From NCBI GenBank assembly GCA_020859965.1, contig JAJBVF010000154.1, positions 1 to 8,270 of the forward strand: a stretch of DNA of 8,270 nucleotides, in the 5' to 3' direction. Below are positions 1-7,654 of this stretch, in pieces. Both the position numbers and the translations under genes were made by a program. Positions within the stretch are counted from its first letter, which is position 1; each line of letters starts with the position of its first letter. The stretch is from Clostridiales bacterium (GTDB taxonomy: Bacteria > Bacillota > Clostridia > Lachnospirales > Lachnospiraceae). A model generated the notes under the pieces. That model had not been told where the DNA came from. It made no database searches and saw only the letters and a program-made list of their open reading frames with translations.

Positions 1-82
1 GTATAAATATATTTTATTTGATCTGGATGGGACGCTGACAGAGTCTGGTCCAGGGATTATTAATGGCATTTTGTATGCGTTG

Positions 83-89
83 AAAAAAA
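83..89 (+). other. A7 run at the HAD frameshift junction
   Basis: Seven adenines follow the leucine codon TTG. Upstream codons read ALKKM and run to a TGA at 143. Slipping back one base after the two AAA lysine codons gives ALKKNGIEETD, the expected continuation. One missing A, or one missing G in the GG just downstream, explains the break equally well. Confidence 0.8.
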
Positions 90-504
90 TGGAATTGAAG
101 AGACTGACCGGGAGAAGCTGCGGAATATGGTCGGACCGCCGCTGACAGATTCTTTTTTGAAGTATTATGGGGTCTCAAAGGAGCAGTCGCTTCGCATGGT
201 GGATGAGTTCCGGGAATATTACCATGAGATTGGCTGGAAGGAGAATTCGGTCTATGACGGGATTCCTGAAGTGCTGGAGACCCTGCGCAGGCAGGGAAGA
301 AAGCTGGCAGTCGCGACTTCTAAGCCGGAGATATCTGCAAAGCAGATTGTTTCTTATTTTCAGCTGGCCCCGTATTTTGACCTGATTGCGGGGGCATCGA
401 TGGATGAGAGCAGGAGCCAGAAGGGGCGGGTAATTGCATATGCGCTGGAGCAGTTGAAAATGGGAGATGCCGGGATGGCAAAAGATCCGGCGGAAATGGA
501 TTCC

Positions 505-540
505 GCTGCGGTTCAGGATGCAACTGCTGCTCAGGATACG
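505..540 (+). repeat. Imperfect 18-base tandem repeat inside the HAD insert
   Basis: Two adjacent 18-base units (505-522 and 523-540) match at 13 of 18 positions by eye and encode AAVQDA and TAAQDT. They lie in the Ala/Asp/Gln-rich insertion between the cap region and motif IV, and both are in frame. Flanking GGATTCC copies at about 498 and 540 strengthen the impression of local duplication. The match is modest, so compositional bias could also explain it. Confidence 0.45.
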
Positions 541-765
541 GATTCCATACAGCGATCGGATATTCTTATGGTGGGCGACCGTTTTCATGATGTGGCCGGC
601 GCGAGAGAAAACGGGATTTCCTGCGTGGGCGTCCTCTATGGGTATGGGAATCGCGAAGAACTGGAACAGGCTGGCGCGGTGGCTATCTGTCCGGAGGTGA
701 GAGACCTTCCGGGAGTGATAGAGGCGCTGGATGGCCTGCGAAAATGAGACAAAAAAGCGAATCTT

Positions 766-770
766 GGAGG
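766..770 (+). promoter_or_regulatory. Ribosome binding site fixing the GH42 start
   Basis: GGAGG lies 8 bases before the ATG at 779. This decides against the in-frame upstream ATG at 731, which lies inside the HAD gene and has no comparable site. Confidence 0.85.
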
Positions 771-778
771 AGAATGAG

Positions 779-2944
779 ATGAGGAAACCGCAGAAGTTTC
801 AGTGGGATCAGATGACTATGGGAGTCTGCTATTACCCGGAGCACTGGCCTCGCAAGCTGTGGGCGCAGGATCTCGATCGCATGAAGGATGCAGGAATATC
901 GGTGATCCGGATCGCGGAGTTTGCCTGGAATAAGGTGGAGCCGCGCGAAGGAGAGTTCGAATATGATTTTTTTGATGATTTTCTGGATCTCTGTACAGAA
1001 AAAGAAATGCGTGTGATCTTCGGGACGCCGTCCGCGACGCCGCCGGTGTGGCTGACAGAACGTTATCCGGAGGTGCTCAATTGTAATGAGGCGGGAGTGC
1101 CGTATCGCCATGGCGGGCGGCGGCATTACAATTATAACTCTCCAAAGTATCGGGAGTTGGTATCTAGAATTGTTGAGAAGATTGCGGAGCATTATGGAAA
1201 GCATCCGGCGATCATGGGCTGGCAGATCGACAATGAGATCAATTGTGAGACGGATGAATTTCATTCTGAAGCGGATTCACAGGCGTTTCGTGTGTTCCTG
1301 AAGGAAAAATACGGGACAATGGAGAGATTGAATGAGGCCTGGGGGACGGTGTTCTGGAATCAGACCTATACACAGTGGGAGCAGATTTATGTGCCGCGTC
1401 CTTTGTTGAATCAGGGCTACAATCCGCACCAGCATCTCGATTATTACCGCTTTATATCAGAGAGCGCACTTTCTTTTTGCAGGATGCAGGCGGATATCCT
1501 GCGGCGCTATAAGAAGCCGGAAGATTTTATCACCACCAACGGCTTATTCTGGAATCTTGACAATCACCGGATGCAGGATGAGTGTCTGGATGTGTATACT
1601 TATGATTCTTACCCCAGCTTTGCCTTTGGGCTGGATCGGGATCCGCTGCATACCACAGATCTGAATGACCGTCACTGGACGAAAAATCTGACGGAGACCC
1701 GTTCAGTATGCCCGCATTTTGGAATTATGGAGCAGCAGTCGGGAGCGAATGGCTGGACCACCCGGATGGAAGGACCTGCGCCCCGGCCCGGTCAGCTGAT
1801 TTTGTGGGCAATGCAGAGCGTGGCTCAAGGAGCGGATTATATTTCTTTTTTCCGCTGGCGCACCTGCACAGTGGGAACGGAGATTTACTGGCATGGGATT
1901 CTGGACTATGACAACCGGGACAACCGCAAGCTGGCTGAGGTGAAGGAATTTTACCGGAAATTCCGGAAGCTGGATGGAATGTGCGGCGCGGACTTTACGG
2001 CTGCGTTCGGTCTTTTGAAGGATTATGATAATCAGTGGGATACCAATGTGGATGTATGGCACAGGCGGATAGCCGGAGAGAGCGAGGAGGCGATTTTTGA
2101 AGCTTCCGAGCTGACCCATACGCCTTATGATTCGGTGTATCTGCAGGCGGAGACGACAGTGGAAGATCTCGCAGGCTATCCGGTATTATTTTATCCGCAT
2201 CCGGTTCTTATGACTGAAGCGCGGGTCTCTCTTTTGAAACAGTATGTGGAGCAGGGAGGGACGCTTATAATCGGCTGCCGGAGCGGCTATAAACAGGAAA
2301 ATGGCCAGTGCGTCATGCTTCCACAGCCCGGCCTTCTGGCAGGGCTGACCGGATCGGATGTGCGTGATTTTACCTTTACCAGCCCGGCAGAGGAGCCGGT
2401 GCATGCCATCTGGGATGCGGAAAATGATTGCCCGGAGAAATCAGAACGATCGGATCTGGCGCATTCGGGCATCGGTCAGGAAGGCATTTCGGCGTTTAAG
2501 GGAATGCATCTGGACATGCCAACCTTCAACGACATTATGGAGCCGGCAAAGGAAAGTGTGAAAGTGCTCGCGGTATACGGGAACAGCTATTATGCCGGAA
2601 AGGCAGCCGTGATCGAAAAGAAGACAGGAAAAGGGCGCACGATTCATCTGGGCAGTGCGTTTTCGCGGAAAAATGTGAAGCTGCTGCTTTCCTATACCGG
2701 TGTGCTGGAGCCTTTTGCGAAGAGCATTGAGGCTCCGGAAGGTGTGGAGCTTGTACAGCGTCAGACGAAGGATGGGCAGACCTGGCTGTTTGCGTTGAAT
2801 TTCCAGGCAGAACCGCAGACGATTATACTGAAACAGCGGATGCAGCGTGTATTTGCGGAAAAGGACGCTGAGGGAGAACTTGTGCTGGAACCGTATGAGG
2901 TGGAAGTGTTTTGCAAAGGAAGTATTGAGGTATCTGACATATGA
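779..2944 (+). CDS. GH42 beta-galactosidase
   Basis: Retaining glycoside hydrolase family 42 enzyme of 721 residues. It cleaves terminal beta-D-galactose from oligosaccharides such as galactans or lactose-like sugars. No signal peptide is seen, so it is probably cytoplasmic and acts on imported sugars. The N-terminal (beta/alpha)8 barrel shows YYPEHWP (18-24), IRIAEFAWNKVEP (43-55), PSATPPVWL (84-92) and HYNYNSP (116-122). The acid/base catalyst is E153 in GWQIDNEIN and the nucleophile is E318 in GIMEQQSG. A flavodoxin-like trimerisation domain follows from roughly residue 400, with a small beta-rich C-terminal domain. The cysteine cluster that binds zinc in some GH42 members, such as the Thermus enzyme, appears absent after E153. 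A Ser/Glu/Asp-rich stretch near residues 548-570 looks like an extra loop. The gene sits 31 bases after the HAD gene and overlaps sbcD by ATGA. The family call is firm; the exact substrate is not known. Confidence 0.95.
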   Translation: MRKPQKFQWDQMTMGVCYYPEHWPRKLWAQDLDRMKDAGISVIRIAEFAWNKVEPREGEFEYDFFDDFLDLCTEKEMRVIFGTPSATPPVWLTERYPEVLNCNEAGVPYRHGGRRHYNYNSPKYRELVSRIVEKIAEHYGKHPAIMGWQIDNEINCETDEFHSEADSQAFRVFLKEKYGTMERLNEAWGTVFWNQTYTQWEQIYVPRPLLNQGYNPHQHLDYYRFISESALSFCRMQADILRRYKKPEDFITTNGLFWNLDNHRMQDECLDVYTYDSYPSFAFGLDRDPLHTTDLNDRHWTKNLTETRSVCPHFGIMEQQSGANGWTTRMEGPAPRPGQLILWAMQSVAQGADYISFFRWRTCTVGTEIYWHGILDYDNRDNRKLAEVKEFYRKFRKLDGMCGADFTAAFGLLKDYDNQWDTNVDVWHRRIAGESEEAIFEASELTHTPYDSVYLQAETTVEDLAGYPVLFYPHPVLMTEARVSLLKQYVEQGGTLIIGCRSGYKQENGQCVMLPQPGLLAGLTGSDVRDFTFTSPAEEPVHAIWDAENDCPEKSERSDLAHSGIGQEGISAFKGMHLDMPTFNDIMEPAKESVKVLAVYGNSYYAGKAAVIEKKTGKGRTIHLGSAFSRKNVKLLLSYTGVLEPFAKSIEAPEGVELVQRQTKDGQTWLFALNFQAEPQTIILKQRMQRVFAEKDAEGELVLEPYEVEVFCKGSIEVSDI
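2927..2931 (+). promoter_or_regulatory. Weak ribosome binding site for sbcD
   Basis: GAGGT ends 9 bases before the sbcD ATG at 2941, inside the last codons of the GH42 gene. It is weaker than the sites of GH42 and sbcC. The ATGA stop/start overlap suggests that sbcD translation depends partly on ribosomes finishing GH42. Confidence 0.5.
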
Positions 2945-3438
2945 AATTTTTTCACTTATCGGATCTGCATATTGGTCTGAAGCTAATGAATCGCGACCTG
3001 CGTGAAGACCAGGAATTTATTTTGCGGCAGATTACAGAACTTGCAGTGCGTGAAAATCCGGATGCGATCGTCATGGCCGGAGATATTTACGATAAGGCAG
3101 TGCCTTCGGCGGAGGCAGTGGAGGTTTTTGATCATTTTATCGGGAATCTGACAGAGCGGCTGCCGGACACAGTAGTGATGATGATAAGCGGGAATCACGA
3201 CAGTGCCTCCCGCGTCAATTGTTTCCGGAGTGTGCTTTCCAGACAGAACCTGTATATGATCGGGCAGCCGCCCCGGTCGGAGGAAGAGCACATGGAAAAG
3301 GTTATCCTTAAGGATGAATATGGGAAGGTGAATTTTTATCTTCTTCCTTTTGTAAAGCCATCCATGGTGAGAAATGTGTTTGCCGCAGAACGGAAAGGTT
3401 TATCTGCAGAGGGAACCCGGAATCAGGATCCGAGCTGA
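2941..3438 (+). CDS. sbcD: SbcD N-terminal part, up to the in-frame TGA
   Basis: This 165-residue ORF is what would be made if the TGA terminates. It carries the first half of the phosphoesterase core (SDLHIG, GDIYDK, SGNHDS) and ends in GTRNQDPS within the linker. Lacking the later histidines, it should be inactive as a nuclease alone. Confidence 0.75.
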   Translation: MKFFHLSDLHIGLKLMNRDLREDQEFILRQITELAVRENPDAIVMAGDIYDKAVPSAEAVEVFDHFIGNLTERLPDTVVMMISGNHDSASRVNCFRSVLSRQNLYMIGQPPRSEEEHMEKVILKDEYGKVNFYLLPFVKPSMVRNVFAAERKGLSAEGTRNQDPS

Positions 3439-3459
3439 ACCCAAAATCAGGACGAAACG
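3412..3459 (+). repeat. Imperfect 24-base tandem duplication containing the sbcD stop
   Basis: Units at 3412-3435 and 3436-3459 share GAACCC followed after two bases by AATCAGGA in the same register, with 14 of the first 17 bases identical. They encode GTRNQDPS and *TQNQDET. The unit is eight codons long, so the frame is kept. The stop codon TGA in copy two aligns with GGA (Gly) in copy one, so a single G-to-T change would account for it. Confidence 0.75.
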
Positions 3460-3477
3460 GAACGTTCTTATAATGCT

Positions 3478-4299
3478 GTGGTTCATCGACTGATCGCGCG
3501 GGAAGAAATTAACCCAGAGGAGAGGAATATTCTCGTCAGCCATCAGTTTTATCTGCCGAAGGGCATGGCCGCGGAAGATGTGGAGCGGATGGATTCAGAG
3601 ATACGGACGGTAGGAAATATCGATGAGGTTTCCGCGGATGTCCTTGATGTTTTTGATTATGCTGCGCTTGGGCATATTCATAAACCGATGAAGGTGGGGG
3701 AGGAGCGCTTTCGCTACTGTGGGACGCCGCTGGCATGTTCTATCAGTGAGGCAGGGCAGCAGAAAAGTATCCTGATGGTAGAGTTTGGCGCAAAGAGCCT
3801 GGAGAATGCAGATACAACGGAGAATGCGGGAGAGAAGGATGCGGAAGAGACGGCAGATTTAGAAGCAAAGCACCGGGAGTTGTCTGGAACAGCCGGAGAT
3901 TTGCGAAAAATGATAGATGCGGAATCTACAGGAAGAACGAAACAATCAGCGGACATGCGCATCACGCCGCTACCATTGACGCCTCTGCGTGAGATTCGCG
4001 TGATACGCGGAACGTTGGAGGAGGTGCTGAAGCAAGCCTGTTCGGATTATGTGACGGTGGTGTTGACAGATCGGACGGATCTGGAAGTGATCGATATGCA
4101 GGAGCGGCTGCGCCTGGCATTTCCATATCTTCTGGAGATTCGAAGGGAAACGATGCGCACAGCGGATTACAGTGTGCAGCTGCCTGCGGAAACAGAACTG
4201 GATCCCTACGAACTGTGCTGTGCGTTTCTGAAGGACGCGGATGAAGCGGAAAAGGCTATTTTGCGGGATGTGATCCGGAAAGTGTGTGAGGAGGAATAA
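3478..4299 (+). CDS. sbcD: SbcD C-terminal part, after the in-frame TGA
   Basis: This 273-residue stretch would start at GTG 3478, 39 bases after the TGA, just where family conservation resumes (VHRLIAREEINPEERN). No convincing ribosome binding site precedes it, so efficient separate translation is doubtful. It holds SHQFYLP, the GHIHKP metal site, YCGTPLACSISEAG, and the C-terminal cap domain that contacts SbcC and DNA (ADYSVQLPAE..LDPYELCCAFL). Confidence 0.7.
   Translation: MVHRLIAREEINPEERNILVSHQFYLPKGMAAEDVERMDSEIRTVGNIDEVSADVLDVFDYAALGHIHKPMKVGEERFRYCGTPLACSISEAGQQKSILMVEFGAKSLENADTTENAGEKDAEETADLEAKHRELSGTAGDLRKMIDAESTGRTKQSADMRITPLPLTPLREIRVIRGTLEEVLKQACSDYVTVVLTDRTDLEVIDMQERLRLAFPYLLEIRRETMRTADYSVQLPAETELDPYELCCAFLKDADEAEKAILRDVIRKVCEEE
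3802..3855 (+). repeat. Degenerate 18-base repeats in the second SbcD insert
   Basis: GAGAATGC recurs at 3802 and 3820, exactly 18 bases apart and in frame, giving ENADTT and ENAGEK. A third unit from 3838 (DAEETA) is only loosely similar. The stretch lies in a charged insert before the conserved LTPLREIR segment. The support is weak beyond the first ten bases. Confidence 0.4.
4288..4294 (+). promoter_or_regulatory. Ribosome binding site of sbcC
   Basis: GAGGAGG lies 6 bases before ATG 4301, overlapping the last sense codons of sbcD. It supports ATG 4301 over the in-frame GTG at 4286, which overlaps the site itself. Confidence 0.85.
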
Positions 4300-4300
4300 A

Positions 4301-7300
4301 ATGAGGCCGATCGCTTTGACCATGCGGGCATTTGGCTCTTATGCCAGTCAGACAGAAATCCGTTTTGACCGGTTGAATCAGAATCTGTTTCTGATCGCAG
4401 GAGATACCGGAGCAGGGAAAACTACGATTTTTGATGCAATCGTCTTTGCGCTTTACGGGGAAACCGGTTCTTCCTCAAATAAAAAAGAAGGCGTGGTACT
4501 GCAGAGCCAATATACGGCCTATGAGCAGGAACCGTTTGTGGAACTGACCTTTACAGAGGAGCGCGGGCAGGAACGGGAGACTTTTGTTGTCCGCCGGGTG
4601 CCGAGACATCTGCGGCGGCTCAAAAGAGGGGCCGGAAAAGGTACCGGAACCAGAGAAATCACCGGCAGTGTGGCATTGTGGATGCCGGATGGCACGGAAT
4701 ATCCGCAGAAAGAGGCGGACCGGAAGCTGGAAGAGATCGTGGGACTGACCAAAGGGCAGTTTATGCAGGTCGCCATGATCGCACAGGGAGAGTTTATGGA
4801 ACTCCTTCGCGCAAAATCGGACGACAAAAAAGTGATTTTCCGAAAGCTGTTTCACACGGACCTTTTCCAGAAAATTGAGGCGGAGCTTGGACTTCGCAGG
4901 AAAGAAAAGGAAAAAGAAATCGCGGCAATCCGGACGGCCTGTCAGACAGAAGCTGCGCATGTGAGGATTCCGGAGGAATATGAGAGCGCGGCGGAACTGA
5001 TCCGATTAAGGAATCAGGTGGGCAAAGGTGAAATGGTGGCGCTTGATTCTTTTCTGGAAGGGCTGGACGACTTGTGCATATACCTGGAATCCGGGCAGAA
5101 GAAGGCGGAAGCTCTGCAAAAAATGGCAAAAGAACAGGAGATTGCAAAGCGTGAGGAATATACAAACGCTTTGAATCTGGCTCATTCCTATGCGCAGCTG
5201 GAACAGGCTCAAAAGGAATATGCACAGTGCCAGAGTGAAGAAGCCGATGTCCGGGAAATGCGGGAACTGGCGGAACATCTTCGGGCGGCCTTTGAGATTC
5301 AGAGCGAATATCAGCGGTACCTTGATGCAAAGAATATGACGCAAACAATTTCAGAGGCATTGAAAAAGCAGAAGGAAGAGCTTCCAAAGCGGGAGGATGC
5401 TTTGCTTGCTGCAGACCGGAAGAATGCGGAGCAGCAGAAGCTTCTGCAGGAACGGCAGTCAAAGTTCGCACAGGTTGAAGAGCGTGTAGCGCGGGCCCTG
5501 GAAACGATTGAAAAAGCGGAAGAAGCGGCGGCAGAGACAAAAAAGAATGAGGAAGCTCTGGAAGCGGCCCAAGAGAAAGCAAAGGCAAATCAGAAGCAGT
5601 TGGAGAGCCTGGAGGAGCAGGAGCAGATCTGGAGAAAGCAGGAGCAGGAGTTGGGCGATACCCCGGAGCAGCTTGCCATCTGGGACGCCCGAAAGGAAAC
5701 GGCAAAGCGTTTCGCGGCGGAGCTGGCGGACGTGGAAATAATTCAGACGGAAATAAGAGCACAGGAGATAAAAAGCGGACGTGCAAAACGGCGCTATCAG
5801 AAAGCCTCCGAACTGTATCAGCGTGCAAAGGATACGTATGAGAGAAGCCGTCAGGCTTTTCTGGACGCGCAGGCGGGAATTCTGGCAAGAGAGCTTCGGA
5901 ACGGCGTTCCCTGCCCGGTGTGCGGATCTTTGGAGCATCCGCATCCTGCGATGGCGGATGATTTTGCTGCTTCGGATCTTACCAGAGAAAAACTGGATGC
6001 ACTTGCGCAGGAAGCAGACCGGCTTGCAAGGGATCAGCAGCGCAGGGCAGCCGATGCCCAGGAAGCTGCCGCTCTGCTGAGAGAAAAACAGGAATCCATG
6101 CGGCGCAGCTTTGAAAAGCTGGTGGACGAGATTGTGGCAGAGGCCGGAAACCCGGGATTTTCTGCCTGTACGATTGGAACAGAGGCTGGTGGAATGGAAT
6201 CGCCTGAGAATTTTGCCCGTGCAGGTACGGGAAATGCTTTCTGTGCAGAGAATGCACGGATCAGGTCAGAAGAGCCGACTCTGGAACAGGTGGAAAAATG
6301 GATTTCCGCACAGAACGATGAGCTGCAATCAGAAAAAACGGTTTTGGACCGAAAAAAACGGCTTCTCCTGAGTGTACAGCAAAATCTGACCGGAGTAGAT
6401 AAGAAGAAACAGGGATTGCGTGAAAACACGGAGTTCGCAAAAGCTGAGGCTGGAGAGGCACAGGCAAAGCTGGCGGGCAGCCGGCAGAGACAGAGAACCC
6501 TTGCGCAGTCAATAATCTATGCCACTAGGGAAGAGGCGGAAGCGGAGTACAACAGAGCAAAGAAGGAAAAACAGCTTCAGGAGTCCGTTGGAAAAAAGGC
6601 AGCCGACGAGGCGTCACTTGCGAAAGAGCGCAGAGACCGGGCGGCAGCTCTGATCCAAAAATATTCGCAGGAGCTTCCGCATCAGGAGGAGCAGTGTCGG
6701 GAAAGGCAAAAAACATATGAAATCTGCATGGAGCAGAGAGACCTCACGGAATCGGAATGGCAGATGCTTACCAAAGAGCATTTACCTGCGGAAGAAAAGG
6801 AACTGCGCGGCCGGATCGAACGGCATATGCAGCGAAAAGCTTCCCTGGAAAGCCGGATTGCATCCGCAAAGGAGTTGATCAGAGAGCGTGAAAAGCCATC
6901 TCTGGAGACATTGGAGGCAGAATTAAAGGAAGCGGAACGGAGCCTTTCAGAGGCAGAGGAGCGCTCGACCCGGGTCGGGGAAATCTTCCGGGCGGATGAA
7001 CGCTCCCGCAAAACCCTGAAATCCGGTCTGGCCGAGCGAAAGCAGGTCCTGGAAGAACACACGAGGCTCGATCTGCTTTACCGGCTGGTATCTGGTAATG
7101 TAAAAGACAGCCGGATGGATCTGGAAACCTTTGTACAGCGCTATTACATGGAGCGGATCCTGCATGCGGCTAACCACCGTTTTCTGGAGATGTCCGGCGG
7201 ACAATTTGAGCTTCGCATGGTGGATGCGGAAAATGCCGGAAAAGGCAGGAACCGTGGGCTTGACCTGATGGTATATTCTGCTGTGACCGGAAAAGAGCGG

Positions 7301-7606
7301 GAAATCCGTACACTTTCCGGCGGCGAGTCCTTCATGGCTGCATTGTCACTGGCTCTTGGCATGGCGGATCAGATCCAGCAGAGTACGGCAGCAATCCATC
7401 TGGACATGATGTTTATCGACGAGGGATTTGGTTCACTGGATGAACATTCAAGAAATCAGGCAGTGCGCGTGCTGCAGGAGATGGCAGGCGGTGATAAACT
7501 GATCGGGATTATTTCTCACGTAACGGAATTGAAGCAGGAAATCGACGACCAGCTGCTTGTGACAAAGGATGAGAAGGGCAGTCATGTGAAGTGGCAGATC
7601 AGTTGA
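4301..7606 (+). CDS. sbcC: SbcC, ATPase and coiled-coil subunit of the SbcCD nuclease
   Basis: Rad50-like SMC-family ATPase of 1101 residues, partner of SbcD in processing DNA ends, hairpins and palindromes in the cytoplasm. The N-terminal lobe has Walker A GDTGAGKTT (34-42, K40) and the Q-loop region AQGEFMELLRAKSDDKK (about 156-172). Two long Glu/Lys/Gln/Arg-rich coiled-coil arms follow, separated by the zinc hook CPVC (C538 and C541) in the sequence GVPCPVCGSLEHP. The C-terminal lobe has the ABC signature LSGGE (1005-1009), Walker B FIDEG (D1040, E1041), the D-loop GSLDE, and the H-loop histidine H1073 in GIISHVTELK. All are intact, so the ATPase should work. An insert at about 614-660, rich in Gly, Ala, Glu and Thr and holding two cysteines, breaks the coiled coil after the hook. 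The start follows the sbcD stop by one base. This is the last gene before a terminator-like hairpin. Confidence 0.97.
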   Translation: MRPIALTMRAFGSYASQTEIRFDRLNQNLFLIAGDTGAGKTTIFDAIVFALYGETGSSSNKKEGVVLQSQYTAYEQEPFVELTFTEERGQERETFVVRRVPRHLRRLKRGAGKGTGTREITGSVALWMPDGTEYPQKEADRKLEEIVGLTKGQFMQVAMIAQGEFMELLRAKSDDKKVIFRKLFHTDLFQKIEAELGLRRKEKEKEIAAIRTACQTEAAHVRIPEEYESAAELIRLRNQVGKGEMVALDSFLEGLDDLCIYLESGQKKAEALQKMAKEQEIAKREEYTNALNLAHSYAQLEQAQKEYAQCQSEEADVREMRELAEHLRAAFEIQSEYQRYLDAKNMTQTISEALKKQKEELPKREDALLAADRKNAEQQKLLQERQSKFAQVEERVARALETIEKAEEAAAETKKNEEALEAAQEKAKANQKQLESLEEQEQIWRKQEQELGDTPEQLAIWDARKETAKRFAAELADVEIIQTEIRAQEIKSGRAKRRYQKASELYQRAKDTYERSRQAFLDAQAGILARELRNGVPCPVCGSLEHPHPAMADDFAASDLTREKLDALAQEADRLARDQQRRAADAQEAAALLREKQESMRRSFEKLVDEIVAEAGNPGFSACTIGTEAGGMESPENFARAGTGNAFCAENARIRSEEPTLEQVEKWISAQNDELQSEKTVLDRKKRLLLSVQQNLTGVDKKKQGLRENTEFAKAEAGEAQAKLAGSRQRQRTLAQSIIYATREEAEAEYNRAKKEKQLQESVGKKAADEASLAKERRDRAAALIQKYSQELPHQEEQCRERQKTYEICMEQRDLTESEWQMLTKEHLPAEEKELRGRIERHMQRKASLESRIASAKELIREREKPSLETLEAELKEAERSLSEAEERSTRVGEIFRADERSRKTLKSGLAERKQVLEEHTRLDLLYRLVSGNVKDSRMDLETFVQRYYMERILHAANHRFLEMSGGQFELRMVDAENAGKGRNRGLDLMVYSAVTGKEREIRTLSGGESFMAALSLALGMADQIQQSTAAIHLDMMFIDEGFGSLDEHSRNQAVRVLQEMAGGDKLIGIISHVTELKQEIDDQLLVTKDEKGSHVKWQIS

Positions 7607-7615
7607 GACTATAGT

Positions 7616-7632
7616 AACTGTTCTGAACTGTT
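7616..7632 (+). repeat. Pair of AACTGTT heptamers 10 bases apart
   Basis: AACTGTT occurs at 7616-7622 and 7626-7632, one helical turn apart, in the gap between sbcC and the next gene. The join also forms the short palindrome GTTCTGAAC. It could be a regulator site, but no strong promoter accompanies it and chance is possible. Confidence 0.35.
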
Positions 7633-7654
7633 GCAAAAAATATTCATAAATGAC

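Larger units (their letters stand above)
2..747 (+). pseudogene. HAD-superfamily phosphatase (phosphoglycolate phosphatase/5'-nucleotidase-like), 5' edge-truncated and frameshifted
   Basis: Probable small-molecule phosphatase of the HAD superfamily, in the group of short phosphoglycolate phosphatase or nucleotidase-like cytosolic enzymes. Frame 2 opens at the window edge with YKYILFDLDGTLTES, which is HAD motif I with the catalytic DxD at 20-28. Base 1 is a G that could be the last base of the ATG start. That frame ends at a TGA at 143-145. Frame 1 carries the rest: GIEETDREKLRNMVGPPL, the motif III lysine in SKPE (322-324), and motif IV GDRFHD with its acidic residues around 574-591. The two frames join cleanly at the A7 run (83-89) if one base is added. 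An ORF starting at ATG 127 would lack the catalytic aspartates and has only a distant GGAG. An Ala/Asp/Gln-rich insert of roughly 30 residues before motif IV is longer than I expect for the family. The substrate cannot be told from sequence. The lesion may be a real mutation or a sequencing error. Confidence 0.85.
2941..4299 (+). pseudogene. sbcD: sbcD exonuclease subunit gene with an in-frame TGA
   Basis: Mre11-type metallophosphoesterase subunit of the SbcCD complex. This complex uses ATP and Mn2+ to cut DNA ends, hairpins and protein-blocked ends. One continuous frame of 452 codons plus the stop is interrupted only by TGA at 3436-3438 (codon 166). All metal-site motifs survive but lie on both sides of the stop: D8 and H10 (SDLHIG), D48 (GDIYD) and N85-H86-D87 (GNHD) before it; H201 (SHQF) and H245/H247 (GHIH) after it. 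Neither half alone would hold a full active site. The stop falls in a non-conserved linker made of a 24-base tandem duplication, and TGA aligns with GGA in the first copy. About 50 extra charged residues (near codons 285-340) precede the conserved LTPLREIRVIRGTLEE segment. The frame is about 50-60 codons longer than typical SbcD. It starts at ATGA with GH42 and ends one base before sbcC. A mutation, a sequencing error or readthrough are all possible; TGA ends the neighbouring genes normally. Confidence 0.9.

Noticed and set aside
731..778. Upstream ATG giving 16 extra residues on GH42
   Set aside because: It overlaps the end of the HAD gene and lacks a ribosome binding site, while ATG 779 has GGAGG 8 bases upstream and matches the usual family start.
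3436..3438. TGA in sbcD read as selenocysteine or as a sense codon
   Set aside because: TGA ends the HAD, GH42 and sbcC genes normally. The site is a non-conserved linker aligned with Gly in the adjacent repeat copy, and I see no obvious selenocysteine-type hairpin just after it.
4286..4300. GTG start five codons upstream for sbcC
   Set aside because: It overlaps the GAGGAGG site itself; ATG 4301 has ideal spacing and matches the family N-terminus MRPIALTM.
4794..5888. Long open frame of 364 codons on the minus strand, opposite sbcC
   Set aside because: It lies fully antisense to a clear coiled-coil region of sbcC. The Glu/Lys/Gln-rich codons read backwards give a Pro/Leu/Ser/Phe-rich protein of low complexity with no recognisable motif.
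7621..7650. Possible promoter before the hypothetical gene (TTCTGA, 18-base spacer, CATAAA)
   Set aside because: The -35 matches only half of the consensus and the -10 only four of six; in an A/T-rich gap this is easily found by chance.
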